Source of the DNA: Apostichopus japonicus
Taxonomy: Eukaryota; Echinodermata; Holothuroidea; Aspidochirotida; Stichopodidae
NCBI RefSeq assembly: GCF_037975245.1
Contig: NC_092579.1
Location: 25,713,166-25,777,165 of the forward strand
Length of the DNA stretch: 64,000 bases
Direction of reading: 5' to 3'
The position numbers and the translations under genes are program-made. The notes beneath the pieces were generated by a model, which ran no database searches, had not been told where the DNA came from, and saw only the letters and a list, made by a program, of their open reading frames with translations. Of this stretch, positions 1 to 12,250 are shown in pieces; the stretch's first letter is position 1; every line of letters begins with the position of its first letter.

Positions 1-1724
1 AGTAAAGGAGGGACAATTGTTTACTGCTCTTGTGCACAGATTCCTGGGAGTTTACTTGCTACTTGTTGCATTCTAAGTATGGAATTCTTGACTTCTAGTT
101 TATGTGAAGAGAACAACAGCTTGACTAGCATTAATATATTCCTCAGAATGAGAAGTCATAGAAGTCAAGAAAAGCTAATTTTGAGTTAGAAAAAAACCAC
201 ACCACAAACACCAGATGGAAGGTACAGGGTTTTCATTTATACACAAGATTTCTGCTGATGCCAACCAGTTCAAAACTGAGCAATATTTCAGCTGTGAGCA
301 TCAAGGACATTATCTTCCATTTGCAAGAGCCCCCAAAGCCCTTTCCTTCAGCAGGAGCAAAGCCTGTTGATCAAGATACATAAGAAAGTACAAGGAAAGT
401 TTGCAGACATGTTCAAAGCCTAGTTGTGATTGGAATATTTTTATTTTTATATTTTTTTTATTTTTATGATATTTATGTTTTGTTTTGATTAAATAAATAT
501 CGCAGGAAGTTAATTCAACTACAGTATAGTTTCTAATCCACAAATTACATCCAGGCATACTGAACTTTTCTGCATTAACAGTAGCTATTGTAACTGTATC
601 GTGTTATGTCTCAAATTTTTTTGGTATTATTATTGTTGATAGTTGTTAAATTGTTTTAATACCACATCATTATTACAGTATGGTTTCATCATTAAAGTTA
701 GAAGTTGCCTCAGTATTTCACTTTTTAGCCCAGTATCAATTACTGCACCAATTGGTTTAGATCTGCAAAGTACTGTAGTATATATTTGGAAGACAAAATG
801 TGACTGGCATACTACTGTAATGAAATTTACTTTCTGCACATGGTACATTACAGCACCTGTGAACTGTCTACTGTAAATATGTGATTTACAGTACTGACTT
901 GCTTCGAACTGCACTAGCCACCAGCCCTCCCCCCCCCCCCTCCCAACCATTGCTAATAATGCAGTTAGAGAGAGCTAAATGATGAAGAATGTACTGTTTA
1001 AACTTCTTCTTTAAATCAATTTCTTACTATTTTTGTTTCTTACATTTTTTATTAACCACTGTAATTGCTAATGTTTTGGTGAATGAAGCTGTTGGTTTAA
1101 TGTTCTTATCCTTGTTTCGCTCAGTAATATAACTGATGTTAGTCCAACAGCAATAAAAATATTGAATCTGTAGCTCAGCAAAAACAGGCAAAAGGCTCCA
1201 CTAAACAACACTGAACATTTTGTGTCCCTCCGTTACCATCGGAATTGTCCCTCCGTTACTGTAGAAGATTAAATGTAGATTTGATAGTTGATGCCTGTTC
1301 ATCTAATTTTCCCTTGGTGTATGTGAAGCAATGTACCATCCTACACATGATATACAGTATGGTAACATGGTCAGTGCAACTTAAGAACAGTGAATCTGAC
1401 ATCTTCAAAAAAGTGTGAAAACACATGTTAATTTGGTGTCCCTCCGTTACCGTGATGTTTGTCATGCCATATGTTTCCTACAGTAACAGCCACAAGAATT
1501 AAATTGATGGGTATGAAGCAAGTAACTACTGTACCTGTCTAGATAACCACACAAGAGATTGCAAAATACTCCCCCAAACTAATGCAAAGAGTGACAAAAT
1601 GTGTAAGGAATACGGACAAATGTTCCACTGTTACCGCTTGACACACAAAATATATACTTGAACCAATCACAGCTAGTGTTTGACAATACTAATGTATTCT
1701 TAATTTCTTCTCTTCTTTTTGTAG
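1..1724. other. Upstream flank or intron; GTCCCTCCGTTACC motif copies
   Basis: No exon could be supported here, although the first SLC5 coding exon may lie here or further left. The motif GTCCCTCCGTTAC occurs at about 1222, 1246 and 1438 in + orientation, and a near copy in reverse orientation (AGTAAAGGAGGGACAATT) starts at base 1. Bases 1-1262 could therefore be an element bounded by inverted repeats whose left end touches the window edge. A C-run lies at 930-940. The short open frames are AT-rich and look random. Confidence 0.3.
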
Positions 1725-1917
1725 CCAAAGATTCCAAATTTCCTGGCTTTTCTTTAAGAGAAAATCGGTTTGACTTCACCCAGACAACGAAGGAACCAAA
1801 CAAGAACAATGATTTCAAGTGGTATGATTATTGCATTGTGTCTGCCATGCTGTTAGTATCAGCTGGAACAGGGCTGTACCATGCTTTTGCAGGTGGGGGC
1901 CAAAGGACAACATCCAG
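1725..1917 (+). CDS. SLC5-like exon 1 (first exon seen): N-terminus and TM1
   Basis: A TTTTTGTAG acceptor precedes it and CAG|GTAAAT follows. It begins with the last two bases of a codon and ends in phase 2 (AG). It encodes a hydrophilic N-terminal segment (FPGFSLRENRFDF, about 30 residues) and then the first membrane segment, ending in AGTGLYHAFAGGGQRTTS. The AGGGQ-x-T motif at the end of TM1 is typical of SLC5A5/A6/A8/A12. There is no suitable Met before TM1, so the true start codon must lie in an upstream exon that I could not identify in bases 1-1700. Confidence 0.9.
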
Positions 1918-3297
1918 GTAAATGGACATATATTCTCTTTATGACACTACCTTAGAGTTTTACGCTCTTGTTGTGACCCTGCAAAACAAGGGTTCATATT
2001 CTGTTTTTGTAGCTGTGTCAATTTGACACATGAGCTTTTCTCCCAATTAATCTCTCATCACTACAAATAGTGTACTGGAGATGAGATTTTGTACTCCATC
2101 AGGCCTTGAAAAATACGGTCGCCAACAAGCAATTGGCCAGTAGAATTTGAGCTTTTGTGATAAGAAAATGAGCTACGATCAACATTTTGGCGAGTGACTC
2201 ATGGACTTGTCAAACCCATATTAGCAAGACTATCACTTCAAACATTTTACAGATTGATATTAAAAAGCAGTACCCAGGGCTGGAATAAGGTTTCATGAGG
2301 GCTAGGCCATTTTGCCTTGGTAATTTCCAAATTAAGGGCACCAAGGCCAAAATGAAAAAGTGTTGTTAACATTAAACATTTAATAAATCATTTATACTTT
2401 ATGAATTAAATAATATAAACATGAAGCCGAAGCACTTCGCACTATGTCGTTTATTTACTAATCATGTATTAACTTTTAACTCTGTAACACAACACTTTTT
2501 AGAATATACAGAACACATACATATATCTTTTCACTCAATGTCTTCCTCCTCTGATTCATCAGTATATGTTGCATCCTCTTTGGTGTGTTTTTGTCCAGGT
2601 CTCCTTTAGCATCTCTACACTGCCTTCCTTGGGTTGAAATCGATGGGCTTGGGTCCCTCTGTACAGATTCTCAGGAGGTTTTCAGTTTTGGGTGTTTTTA
2701 AGCTGAGGTGCCAGTCTCCAAGAATCTTTACAAGCATTTCTATTAGAATTTCTTGTCCAAAAGTCCACCTTATGTTTTTGTCTCAACAGCTACCCAATGA
2801 TGATTTGATTTGATATGACAAGAAGGGTTGCTCTGTGTAAGCCACAGTGTATGTACTATGTAATGTCAAAGAGCTTCTCAATCCTCTCTTAGTTTGAATG
2901 GTCAAGTTATCTTTTCTGATGTTCTGGTACTTGACTTTAGGACACATTTTCCTCATTTGCTCTATCAATCAGGTGATTCCATATACAGTATAAACTCATA
3001 AGGTAAGAAATCAAAAAGCCTGCTGGCTTCCTGGTTGGCAGGGCGTATCCTCCTTTAAGGCCTGCACTGAGGAGCGTTTGAGGAGCAATCCAGAGACTTA
3101 TTTTAAGGTGAATATCTTCAAAACTCTAATAGCATTGCTGGCACTCAAAATTGTTCTTTGTCTTGGACTAGAGCATATCAAGACTAGATATAAAATAAGA
3201 TAAAGATATAAAATTCTGCAGGAGTCAACCTTTTAATAACTCCTGAACTTTAAGTTTGTAAGACCTGCAAATTTGCTTTATTTCTGTTTCTTATTAG
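1918..3297 (+). other. Intron 1; minus-strand acidic ORF tail, possible transposon relic
   Basis: The intron shows no extra exon. On the - strand around 2523-2580 an open segment reads HTKEDATYTDESEEEDIE and stops; such acidic tails are common at the ends of transposase genes, but frame breaks upstream and a lack of recognisable domains prevent assignment. Nothing else was recognised. Confidence 0.2.
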
Positions 3298-3517
3298 ATT
3301 CTTGATGGCTGAAAGGAGTATGTTCAGCTTGCCAGTGGCGATATCAGTCTTAGCATCATATTTGTCAGCTATAACTGTCTTGGGTTTCCCTTCAGAGGTT
3401 TATTACCATGGTGTCCAATACTGGATGGTTGCGTGGTCTTTCCTCTTAGTCATTCCAATTACAGCTTTGGTTTTCATCCCTGTCTTCCATGGTCTTGGTG
3501 TAACAACTGCATATGAG
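3298..3517 (+). CDS. SLC5-like exon 2: TM2-TM3
   Basis: The acceptor is TTATTAG and the donor GAG|GTAAAT. The first base completes an Arg codon split with exon 1, and the exon ends in phase 0. It encodes FLMAERSMFSLPVAISVLAS, then AITVLGFPSEVYYHGVQYW and a long hydrophobic segment ending VFHGLGVTTAYE. SLC5A8-type proteins have the same order: FLMGGR, a VTVLG-PSE motif, and LG-T-YE before the next loop. Confidence 0.93.
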
Positions 3518-3892
3518 GTAAATATATCATTTATTATTTCTTAAAATCTCAAATATCATTTCCTGACAAAAACCAGGGTTGCACAGGAAATATGATGGTT
3601 CATGCGATAGCAGTGGACAAATAAGTGGGGGAAGTTGGGATAGGCATTACTGCATAAAATATGCTGGTATTGTAGGTAAGTACTGTAGGCTACTTATTCT
3701 GTGAAAATGTTTTCCTTGCAGACCATTCTTTGAAAACACTAATCTTTCTGAATTTGCTTGAAGTGTGCTAAAAGCAACTGCTTGTAAAAGTTTTCAAAGC
3801 GAAACTTGACAGATTCCGTTTGATGTAATAGATATGATTGAACAGTTACCCTTTGGTTAATTGTTATAATGGATCCTTCTTTTCTTCTGCAG

Positions 3893-4010
3893 TACCTGCG
3901 TAAAAGATTTAGTCCAGCTGTCCAGTATGCAGGATCAGTGCTCTTTATCATTCAGACGCTCTTTTATATGGCTATTGTTCTCTTTGCTCCCGCCATTGCT
4001 CTTGAGGCTG
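3893..4010 (+). CDS. SLC5-like exon 3: loop and TM4
   Basis: The acceptor is TTCTTCTGCAG and the donor GCTG|GTAAGA, with entry in phase 0 and exit in phase 1. It encodes YLRKRFSPAVQYAGSVLFII and then a membrane segment ending APAIALEA. The YLxxRF start and the APALAL-like end are characteristic of the SLC5 clade and fix the reading frame. Confidence 0.92.
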
Positions 4011-7000
4011 GTAAGACATATCAGATATTGTAAATTACTTATCTAATTCAAATATTGAGAGAAAATGACATGTAAAAGTTACCTAACTTCTCAAAATTTG
4101 AAATGTATGAATATGGCTTTGATGTGATAATTTCTGATGATTTGATTGGCTGATATTCTGCAGCCAGTTGTCTGCACACAGTCTTGTAATTGTTGTAGGT
4201 CATGCACACAGCTCATTACTAATTTTGGTTTCTGTAAATGTTCCATTTTCTGTACAGGTTAGGTTTGTTTGCCCTGCAGCTTATACAATATTTATTATGC
4301 ACAAGGTATGGCATTAAGCCAAAGTTGAAACATTTGCAGTGCAAAGAGTTACGTTATTTATGATAATAACAGTAACTGTTGGATTGTTTCAGGAACTTTC
4401 TAAATAATTGCACTTTCCACAAATGTTATGAGTTTGAACAGTTCATATTGCAACAACTTGGCAAGTTGTTTTGTCCAACATTTGTATAAGAAGACATGGT
4501 TTATTTTTTAATCGACATTGCATAAAAGGCATGACCAGAGGGAGATTTCAGCACCTAGTGATAGCTCTAAGAGACGATAAGTAAAGGATGAAAAAATTCT
4601 TGCATCCAGGGTGGAACTGAGATGGGAGAGTGTGTTACAAAAAATAGAAGAGGAATGTCTTGGAATCATTTGCAAAGTGAAAGTACATTAATATTCATTG
4701 TTCCTTCAATGACAGAAAGATAATGTGGGAGAGGTATATTTGTGGGAGATCTTCCTTGCATACTTTAATATTGAATGCAGATATTTGTGAGAGAAACATA
4801 GATTGCTACAGTAAACCTGTTTTATAAACTCACACAAACCGATGTGTATCATAATAGTCCTACAATCACAATATTATTATAGACTTTGTCATGATAGACT
4901 ATGATTTGTACATCTCTCTTATAGAATACAGAATAAGCCTGTAACCCGGTTCAGCACTCCCACCCATGGGACATGATCCTTCAGGGGATTGGGGGTTCTT
5001 CAGCTGTAATGGGGTCAACCACCTGCACCGAGATACCCGGTCTTTAGGCACATATACTGTATGTGCCTTGTGACCTACTGTACATTACTACAGTACCTAC
5101 TGGCAACACACAAACAAAAAGAGTAATGCAAAAAGCATGTATATAGCTATGCAATGTTTAGGTACAGCAATAAAGAACAGAAAACTGTTACTAGTCATCG
5201 TCAACAGTATAAAACTATAAAAGCACAATACCATTCATGTCCACATGTTACACTAGTAGGGGGTAGGGGGCTCACTCCTTCTTTAGCTCCGCTCCGCTGT
5301 CTGTTCGTTCCAAGACACATCATGGCCTGGTAGGGTGGGGAGGGGGAATCCTACGATCAGGGCATTAGTCATGACCACCCAAACCCAAAGAACCTGTTTA
5401 AAAATTATGGAGTAAATTCTAGTGATGATTTCTCTGACATCCTCTTGAGGGCTGCGGGCTATCAAGTGAGTGGCCTAATTTATATATCAAATGTTCAATA
5501 GCAACTACAACATGAGAAAAATCTACGATAGACCTACATTCTAATCATTATGGCTAAATATAAATGAAACATGTTTCCAGTAAATAGCATTTATGCTTAA
5601 TAAGGGTCACATCTAGCCGATGTGGCAGTCAATGATGGGCACCATGCAGTAAGTCTCAGTCAGGTGCTAATTGCCCTATACCCAATTACTAGCATGTTCC
5701 TAATAGACAACTAAATGCATAAATACTAAAATAATATAACACCATATATATATATCCTATATGATAAGTCTCTCATAACATAGCATAGGTACCACCAAAC
5801 AGCAAAACTATTTACAGTCAACCTCTGACAAGAACTGTCACCAAGGGAACCAAAGAACATATATCAGCTAATAAGGATTCCACATAAAGATATACATGTG
5901 GCATATAGGCTTAGTGTAACCTACAGAGTACACAATACAGAAATAATTCTAACATGATAAACAACACTGGCTATGTCATTATCGATGGAACACATACTTT
6001 AGTTGCTAAATTACACAATGGATTGTGTAAAGTACAGCTACTGTATCTATGGTATGACTTTAAATTAAACACAAAACATCTCTGTGTTCTTGGAGCTACA
6101 CAGACTAACTATAGAACATAATTTAACTAAGAAGTTTACAGTACTTCTGGAAATATAAGGTAATTCACACCTGTATAGAAATAATTGGGTAATTTCTAGT
6201 CTCCAATGTCCTATTGACGGCTGAGAGCTATCAAGTGAGTGGCACAGATCACTGATAAAGTGGCCTAATTATAGAGCCAGGGGAAAGTCCCCTAGAACAA
6301 TATAACTTCCTGCCCAGCCCAAATAAAGAGATAAATGAACCAGCTCATCGGCTTACTCGTTATCAGAAAACACCACCACTACTCAATAACCACTAAGACA
6401 CCAGGTGTAACAAGTTAATGAGGTAGTCCCAGAGAATGAGTTCATACACAAAGTTCCTGCAATGAAGTGACATGCCCTGACTCCATGAGCACCAATAATG
6501 GTAGGGGATGCCAGGGAACCTATCGCAGGGAGGGGGAATCAAAGTCTTAGTGCATCCTAATTTATCTACAAATTGGGGGGGGGGGGGGAGGTGCTACAAG
6601 CCTTTTACAGGTTTATGTTTAAATTGCAAATAACAGAAATTGAGAGGTGGGTTTTTGAATGAGACAGAATTCTTGACTATTTTAGTTGTTTAGAAATAAA
6701 ATGCGCTGTTGATACAGAAGTACTTGTATATCTCTACATACAATGCTTGGTTTTGTACAAAAAGAGAACATTCACCAGAAGTTGCCTACTGTAGTTTTGT
6801 AGCGTACCACCATACACTCTATTCATAGGGTAGCCTAACCCCTTCAACAATATTAAGGTTCTATTGTCAAAATAATCACCCAAACTATGAATAACCATAA
6901 TGTGTATTAATTAAGATAAAGTTGCAAAATATGTGTATTGAAATGTTTGTATTATTCATTCCTAGATACATGATAATTATAGCAGAGGATTGTAGGTATC

Positions 7001-7315
7001 CAGTTTTGTAGCAGATCAAATGTTTCCCCACTGTGCCATAATGTGTGAAACACAGAAAAGCATCTACTGTATGTGTGCTGGCAAATGGTGTGGGAATTAG
7101 CTTACATCAAGGTGGAACCACCATTTTTGGGAAGAAGTACTTCCCCTGTAAGGCTACTTGAAATCATTCTGTGGTAACAATGAAAAAGAAGTTACTGGAA
7201 AGAAGAACAGCAGAAGAAAAGAGTGCTCAGAAAATTCTGTTACACACTCCAGTTAGTTACATCATCAAGAACAACAGTAAAATGCAGTTACCTTTTAGCA
7301 CTTTTTCATTATCAG
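4011..7315 (+). other. Intron 3; unclassified repeat-like block
   Basis: A 3.3-kb intron. Between about 4925 and 6590 base composition becomes less AT-rich and two direct-repeat pairs appear: GCTATCAAGTGAGTGGC near 5457 and 6227, and AGGGGGAATC at 5341-5350 and 6531-6540. A G-run closes the block near 6575-6588. I found no terminal inverted repeats or coding domain. It may be an old mobile element. Confidence 0.25.
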
Positions 7316-7383
7316 TTACAAACATACCACTCTGGGTGACCATCATTGGAACAGGGTTAATCTGCTCTTTTTACACTGCCTTG
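7316..7383 (+). CDS. SLC5-like exon 4: TM5
   Basis: A short 68-bp exon with acceptor CATTATCAG and donor TTG|GTAAGT. Its two leading bases complete Val, and it ends in phase 0. It encodes VTNIPLWVTIIGTGLICSFY and then TAL, one hydrophobic segment that runs into the conserved GGIKAVIWTD motif of exon 5. The open frame continues leftward past the acceptor to 7171, but that extension is not needed and does not resemble the family. Confidence 0.9.
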
Positions 7384-7670
7384 GTAAGTACATACTGTAT
7401 ATAATGTAGTAGTAAAAACTTGTGATGCTTTTAATATTAAGTTCTTTTATCACAACTGCATTTAAGTGTATAAATCCAAAGAAATAAGTTGATCATGATT
7501 TTTGAATCAATTTGATACATGATCAATTGTCGATTTGGTATTTGTCTCGATCATGCTCCAGAACTGGCACTTCTTGATATTATAAATAAACTCACTAAAT
7601 AAGCAAATGAAAATCTCATTCCATATCAGTTTTTAGTTTTGATGATAATCGTAAACTTTGCATTCATGAT

Positions 7671-10600
7671 CAGGCGCGTATCCAGGATTTTCTAACCAGG
7701 GGGGCGCGAATTACTATCTAAGCGGAGCGCCACCATCGGTTGGCGCGCAGCGTACAAGAAAAATTCTTGTTTTGAAACCCCCCAGATCACCGGAAACGGC
7801 ACTTCTCGGGCTTGAAATGACCAACCAGATGTACACTTTTTGCCTGAGAACCAAGTATTTCATTATAGTTTTTTTTCCATCCATAACCTTTTTGAAGATT
7901 GTCAACCCAGCACACATCATGTTCGACCTGATCGCATCTCCTGTGGGTCTTTGCTTTTGTAGGTGATTCTACGTCGCGGCCCACAATACCCGTCAGCCCC
8001 ACTTTTCAAGGTTTTAAGCCCCATATTTGTTCAGAATTTGAAAATTCACATTTCTCGTGAATAAACTCACTTCAAAACATACCCATAATCTTGTACAAAA
8101 TTTCATCTATGGACAACCAATATAGAAAAAAACTTCCTTCAACCCCTAGCAGACCGGTCAAAATTGCACGAGTAGAGGGAAGTGTGATGTAGAATGTTGG
8201 TCAGAAATTTTCGAAAATTCAGATACAGTTAATTTATTGGTGTACAAATATTAAAACCTGTTATAACGGCTATTATAAAACTTGGTTGAAGGAAATGAAA
8301 AAATAGCAGATATTTCCGAAACCGAACACTACACACATAGGCGTAGGAGGCGCGGCGGCAGTGGCGGAGCTAGGGGTATTGGTCAGGAGTGGCGAGAATG
8401 GTCTGAAGGGGCGCTTTCGACACTATCTAAGCGGAGCGCCACCACTGGTTGGCGAGTAGCGTACAGAAAATTTTTGAGTAAAGATACTCCCTTGATCGCA
8501 GGAAATGACCCTTTCCGGGCCACGAAATTATTTTTCCCACTTTGACGCGGCCACATGGGCGTGGCTTATGAAATACGTCACAGGCCGGCAAGTTTGTGAC
8601 TTCGACTTCGAGCTCTAACGTATAGCTCTTTAATAATATACTCAGCTAATATACTCAGGCCTAATATACTCAGGCCTAAGACATGACTTCATGAGATCCA
8701 TGATGATGTGCGACTGCTCCTCCCAGTCAATCGGGTCTTATGGAGCTCTTGAGGTAAATTCCATCACAAAATCAAACTGTGTTTGTTTATTAGATGTGTT
8801 ATGAACCTCCCGTGTCTGGAAAAGTTTGGAAAAGAACCTTCCGTGACAGCAGGGTCTGGAAAAGTTATAAATGAACCTCCCGTGGTATTGATTATTACAC
8901 TTCATATTACACCAGGTAGGCCCACTGACCTTTCAATGCTAAAAACCTACAAAGATACATGTATTGTATTGTGCCCAATATTGTTTTATCCATCATTCTA
9001 AATTATTTGTTCATTTATAAATGAACCCCCTTTTAAACGGCAGTAAGGAGCCTACGTGCTTTCATCATTAGTTTACGTACGCTACTGGGTATTGTTACGG
9101 ACTTGAAATATTCTACCCATTTTATTAAACAGTTGTCACTTGCGTCTGTATTAACTATAACCAGGGAGCTGTTACTGTTAGAGTAGCAGCTCCCTGCTAT
9201 AACTATGCCTAAATAGCAATGTCCCTCGGTACTATACTATTTATTATACTGGTACGTGTACTAGAATCCCTGACATGTAACTTAATTGAGAACTTTCAGC
9301 ACCCAAACAAACACCCGAGAGATATCACTGCATAGTCTGTGACGTAGACCAATAAACCGTAACAACGACCGATAGTCCACGCCCATTATGCTAATATGGC
9401 CGCGTCGAAGTGGGAAAAATAATTTCGCTTCCGGGCCTGGCTAATTTGCAGATAAATGAAGAATAAGGTGTCATCGCCAAATTACACCAACAAAATGTGA
9501 CAAATGTCAATAAGTAGATGAGAGCGCAATAAAAAAGTCAATAATCTAGAATAATTAAAAAGTGGTAAAGAGCGGAAAAAGGCGCCAGCAGTCCATTTGA
9601 GTCCGTCATCTGGGGGGGGGGGGCATCCGCCCCCTGACCGTATGGACGCTCCGCCACTGCGCGGCGGGGGTGCAGGCCCTAATTCGCCATTACTAATGTA
9701 AAAGAGTTTTGACATAATTGGACCTCCATGCTTTTTATACATCTACATGAGACATGTCGTTGTTTACATTAGCATCCCACGGTATACTGCGCAATTTTAA
9801 AGGACCGTACGGTACATTATGGCATGCGATGTAATAACCGATGCTTGCTTATATGATATTGACATAAACACGTTGAACGCGCGAAAATTTTTGGTTATTT
9901 TTTCAGGCAAGTCGGACAGTTTTGAGGCTTTTCATCCTGGAACTCCATTTTCATGCTCACTGATATGATGTGATATCTGCTGTTTACGTTACAAATTCGA
10001 ACAGGCGCGCAGCGAGGAATTTGCCAAGGGAGGGGCGAAGCCTGTAGGCAAATTATCTAAGCGTAGCGCCACCATAGGTTGGCGCGAAGCGTACAAGAAA
10101 ATTTTGGCCGAAAATGCCTCCCAGATCGCTGGAAATGGCACTACCCAGGACCATTTGTTAGCGCGAAGCGTACAAGCAAATTTTGGCCGAAAATGTCTCC
10201 CAGATCGCTGGAAATGACACTTCCCAGGCCTTGTAAGTTGCCTCTAAGCACTTTCTATTTTGAAATTACTTAGCGATATCATTTAAAAAAATGCTGAATG
10301 GGTGGGGGGGGGCGGGCGATCGCCCCCATCCCAAAATGCGTCATGTTCCCCGACGACACGGTCGAGTTCGAGACCAGCCACAGTTGGTTTCATAGCACAA
10401 TTCTACACACGCGTTATGATAGACCATATAGTATATATATATAGATCATTAGTGAGAGAGGAAAATGGAAACGTCAAAAATGGAGTTGTCGGTGTAAGGG
10501 GTAGGGTGAGTCACACTTTTACGAAATCATTGATCCGTCACTGGCTACCCTTCAGCGCTGTAATGATGTCACTGTTCCTCTTTCTCTTCCCAGTGTCTTC

Positions 10601-10774
10601 GCGTTTTTTTTGTACTCCCTCCTTTTCTCCTTTTTCTCTCTTTCTTTTCCCTTCCTTCCTCTCCTCCTTCTCTTTTTTCCCCTCTTTTTTCCTTTTTTCT
10701 TCTCTTTTTTTCTCTCCTCTTTTTTTTACCCGGGGGGCACGCCCCCCCAATGCCCCCCCCTGGATACGCACCTG
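7671..10774 (+). mobile_element. DNA transposon copy A (non-autonomous, 5-bp target duplication), interrupted by a nested element
   Basis: The element begins CAGGCGCGTATCCAGG and ends with the inverted CCTGGATACGCACCTG. It is flanked by ATGAT at 7666-7670 and 10775-10779. Removing the nested insert (8522-9428 plus its 9-bp duplication) leaves about 2188 bp, against 2192 bp for copy B. No transposase is visible. It contains several copies of a module (TCTAAGCGGAGCGCCACC, then TTGGCGCG and AGCGTACAAG) at about 7714, 8428 and 10057, plus a C/T-only tract at 10610-10730. Terminal CAGG and a 5-bp duplication would fit a hAT-like (hAT5-type) element, but this is unproven. The surrounding repeat has an uninterrupted counterpart at about 60580-60660. 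Confidence 0.85.
8522..9428. mobile_element. 907-bp element nested in copy A (9-bp target duplication)
   Basis: The ends are inverted repeats of more than 30 bp. The left end reads CGAAATTATTTTTCCCACTT from 8523, continuing GACGCGGCCA, and its complement closes the element near 9390-9427. TTCCGGGCC is present on both sides (8513-8521 and 9429-9437) but only once in copy B, which is the empty site. A 9-bp duplication points to a Mutator-like family (inference). There is no coding capacity. Short internal repeats include CCTAATATACTCAGG, twice near 8650-8672. Confidence 0.82.
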
Positions 10775-10779
10775 ATGAT

Positions 10780-11250
10780 GGCGTATGTATTTGTGCGTGT
10801 GTGAGTGTAAGTGTGTGCGTGAAGCCCAGCTTGTAAACACGATATCTGAAGAAATGAAGTCGGACCAATTTCATATTTGGTGTGTAGAAGTACATTTTGT
10901 GCAGATCAAAGGATATTTGGGGTCACCAGGGTCAAATTGTGAAAACCTTGTAAACAAGATATCTCAAGAAGGGAGCTTGGGCAGACCTCATATATAGTGT
11001 GTAAAAGTACCACATTGCGTACAAGAAGTCTATTGTTTTTTGTGGAGGTCAAATGTCATTTGGGGTCATCAGAGGTCAAACTGTGAAAACCTTGTAAACA
11101 ACATATCTCAACATTCGAAGCTTGGGCAGATCTCATACTTAAGATGAAGGTGTAAAACATTGAGTAAAAGAAGCCTAATGATTTTGGTGGAAGTAAAAGG
11201 TCATTTGGGGTTAATACAGGGGTTTAATGGTCATGTAGGGTATATATGTT
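10780..11250 (+). repeat. AGGTCA-rich dispersed repeat, about 120-130 bp units
   Basis: After a GT-rich start (about 10785-10820), the units repeat the phrases CTTGTAAACACGATATCTCA, GTCATTTGGGGTCA and AGAGGTCAAACTGTGAAAAC. Each unit brings one or more AGGTCA half-sites. Related blocks are at 12780-13230, 28080-29240, 32230-32465 with 34668-35330, and 60600-61110, so this is a dispersed tandem family and not a local duplication. Confidence 0.75.
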
Positions 11251-12250
11251 CATATTCAGGAAGTGGCAGCCCTGAAACAGCCACATGGCCTACTGCTCTT
11301 CAAAACCTAAAAAGCATGTTTTAAGTGTGATAAATATCAAATTCATAACTATTAACATGTATGGCTTACCACACTATGAATATGATTGATCTTTGGAACA
11401 CTAAACGTTTTCGTTTTGTTGTCTTTCTTGATTACTCTAAGCTTTCTTATCCTACCACCACTTGGTTTAGTGGAGAAATACTTTCCTGCGACTGCAATTA
11501 CTGGCAATAAGCTACATCAAAGCAGTGACATGCACAGGATGTCAAAGGGGTGGGGGAAGGGTGGCAAATTTCAAATTCACCCTGACTGATTTTGGAAGGG
11601 GAATGAAAATTTGTATATGCAAGGGATTTAAGTGGGTCAAAATATTTGCAAATAAGGGGTGCAGCTGTGGAGTCATTCAATGTAGTTCCTTTGTATCAGG
11701 GTCTGGGTGTCCTCCAGAAAAATTCAAAGTTTAGATAACAAATGGTACATTGTCTGAGGCATATTTAGATTATAAAAGTAGGTGTACTGTATAATTAGTC
11801 CTAAGCACAAGGTTGTGCTAAATATACTTTTTGATTTTGTGCATCCCACTGCATCTAAGTCTTGGGAGTTCAGTACCACTTTGCTAACCTTTTAATCACT
11901 TTCAAATAACAAATCAATCTATGTATTGCAACCATCAGTAGCTGGTCTACAAATCATCTTGTACGGTCACACAAGTTAATTAGTATTCAGAAAAACACTC
12001 ATACATACTCTGTAATAATTTCTCTGCCATTGTATCAGTCGCTCAACAAAATTGATAGTCTGTTCATTGCTGTATCTTAGCAGCCAAAATGTCCTTCAGT
12101 TGTTTCACACAAACTTCCATCTGTTGTACCTAGCTAAGTATGTTGGGGTGAGGATAGTGTGAGGTATCAGGGAGGAGAAATAAATGATAGATGGTTTATA
12201 TATTCTGGAGTGCAATTTTCATTTGGCTATATCTTTCTTTACTTTCACAG

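Larger units (their letters stand above)
7384..12250 (+). other. Intron 4; host of copy A
   Basis: Besides copy A, the intron holds the AGGTCA-rich dispersed repeat that A split (about 7620-7670 and 10780-11250). Bases 11250-12250 show nothing recognisable; the open frames at 11386-11734 are short and overlap in several frames without family features. Confidence 0.5.

Noticed and set aside
7171-7315. In-frame extension upstream of exon 4
   Set aside because: The acceptor at 7315 restores the family sequence exactly; the Lys/Glu-rich extension has no counterpart and would break the exon 3 join.
10302-10895. Ser/Phe/Leu-rich and Lys/Glu/Arg-rich open frames of 100-160 codons (also mirrored at 32466-32957)
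   Set aside because: They are the two readings of a homopyrimidine/homopurine tract inside a non-coding transposon.
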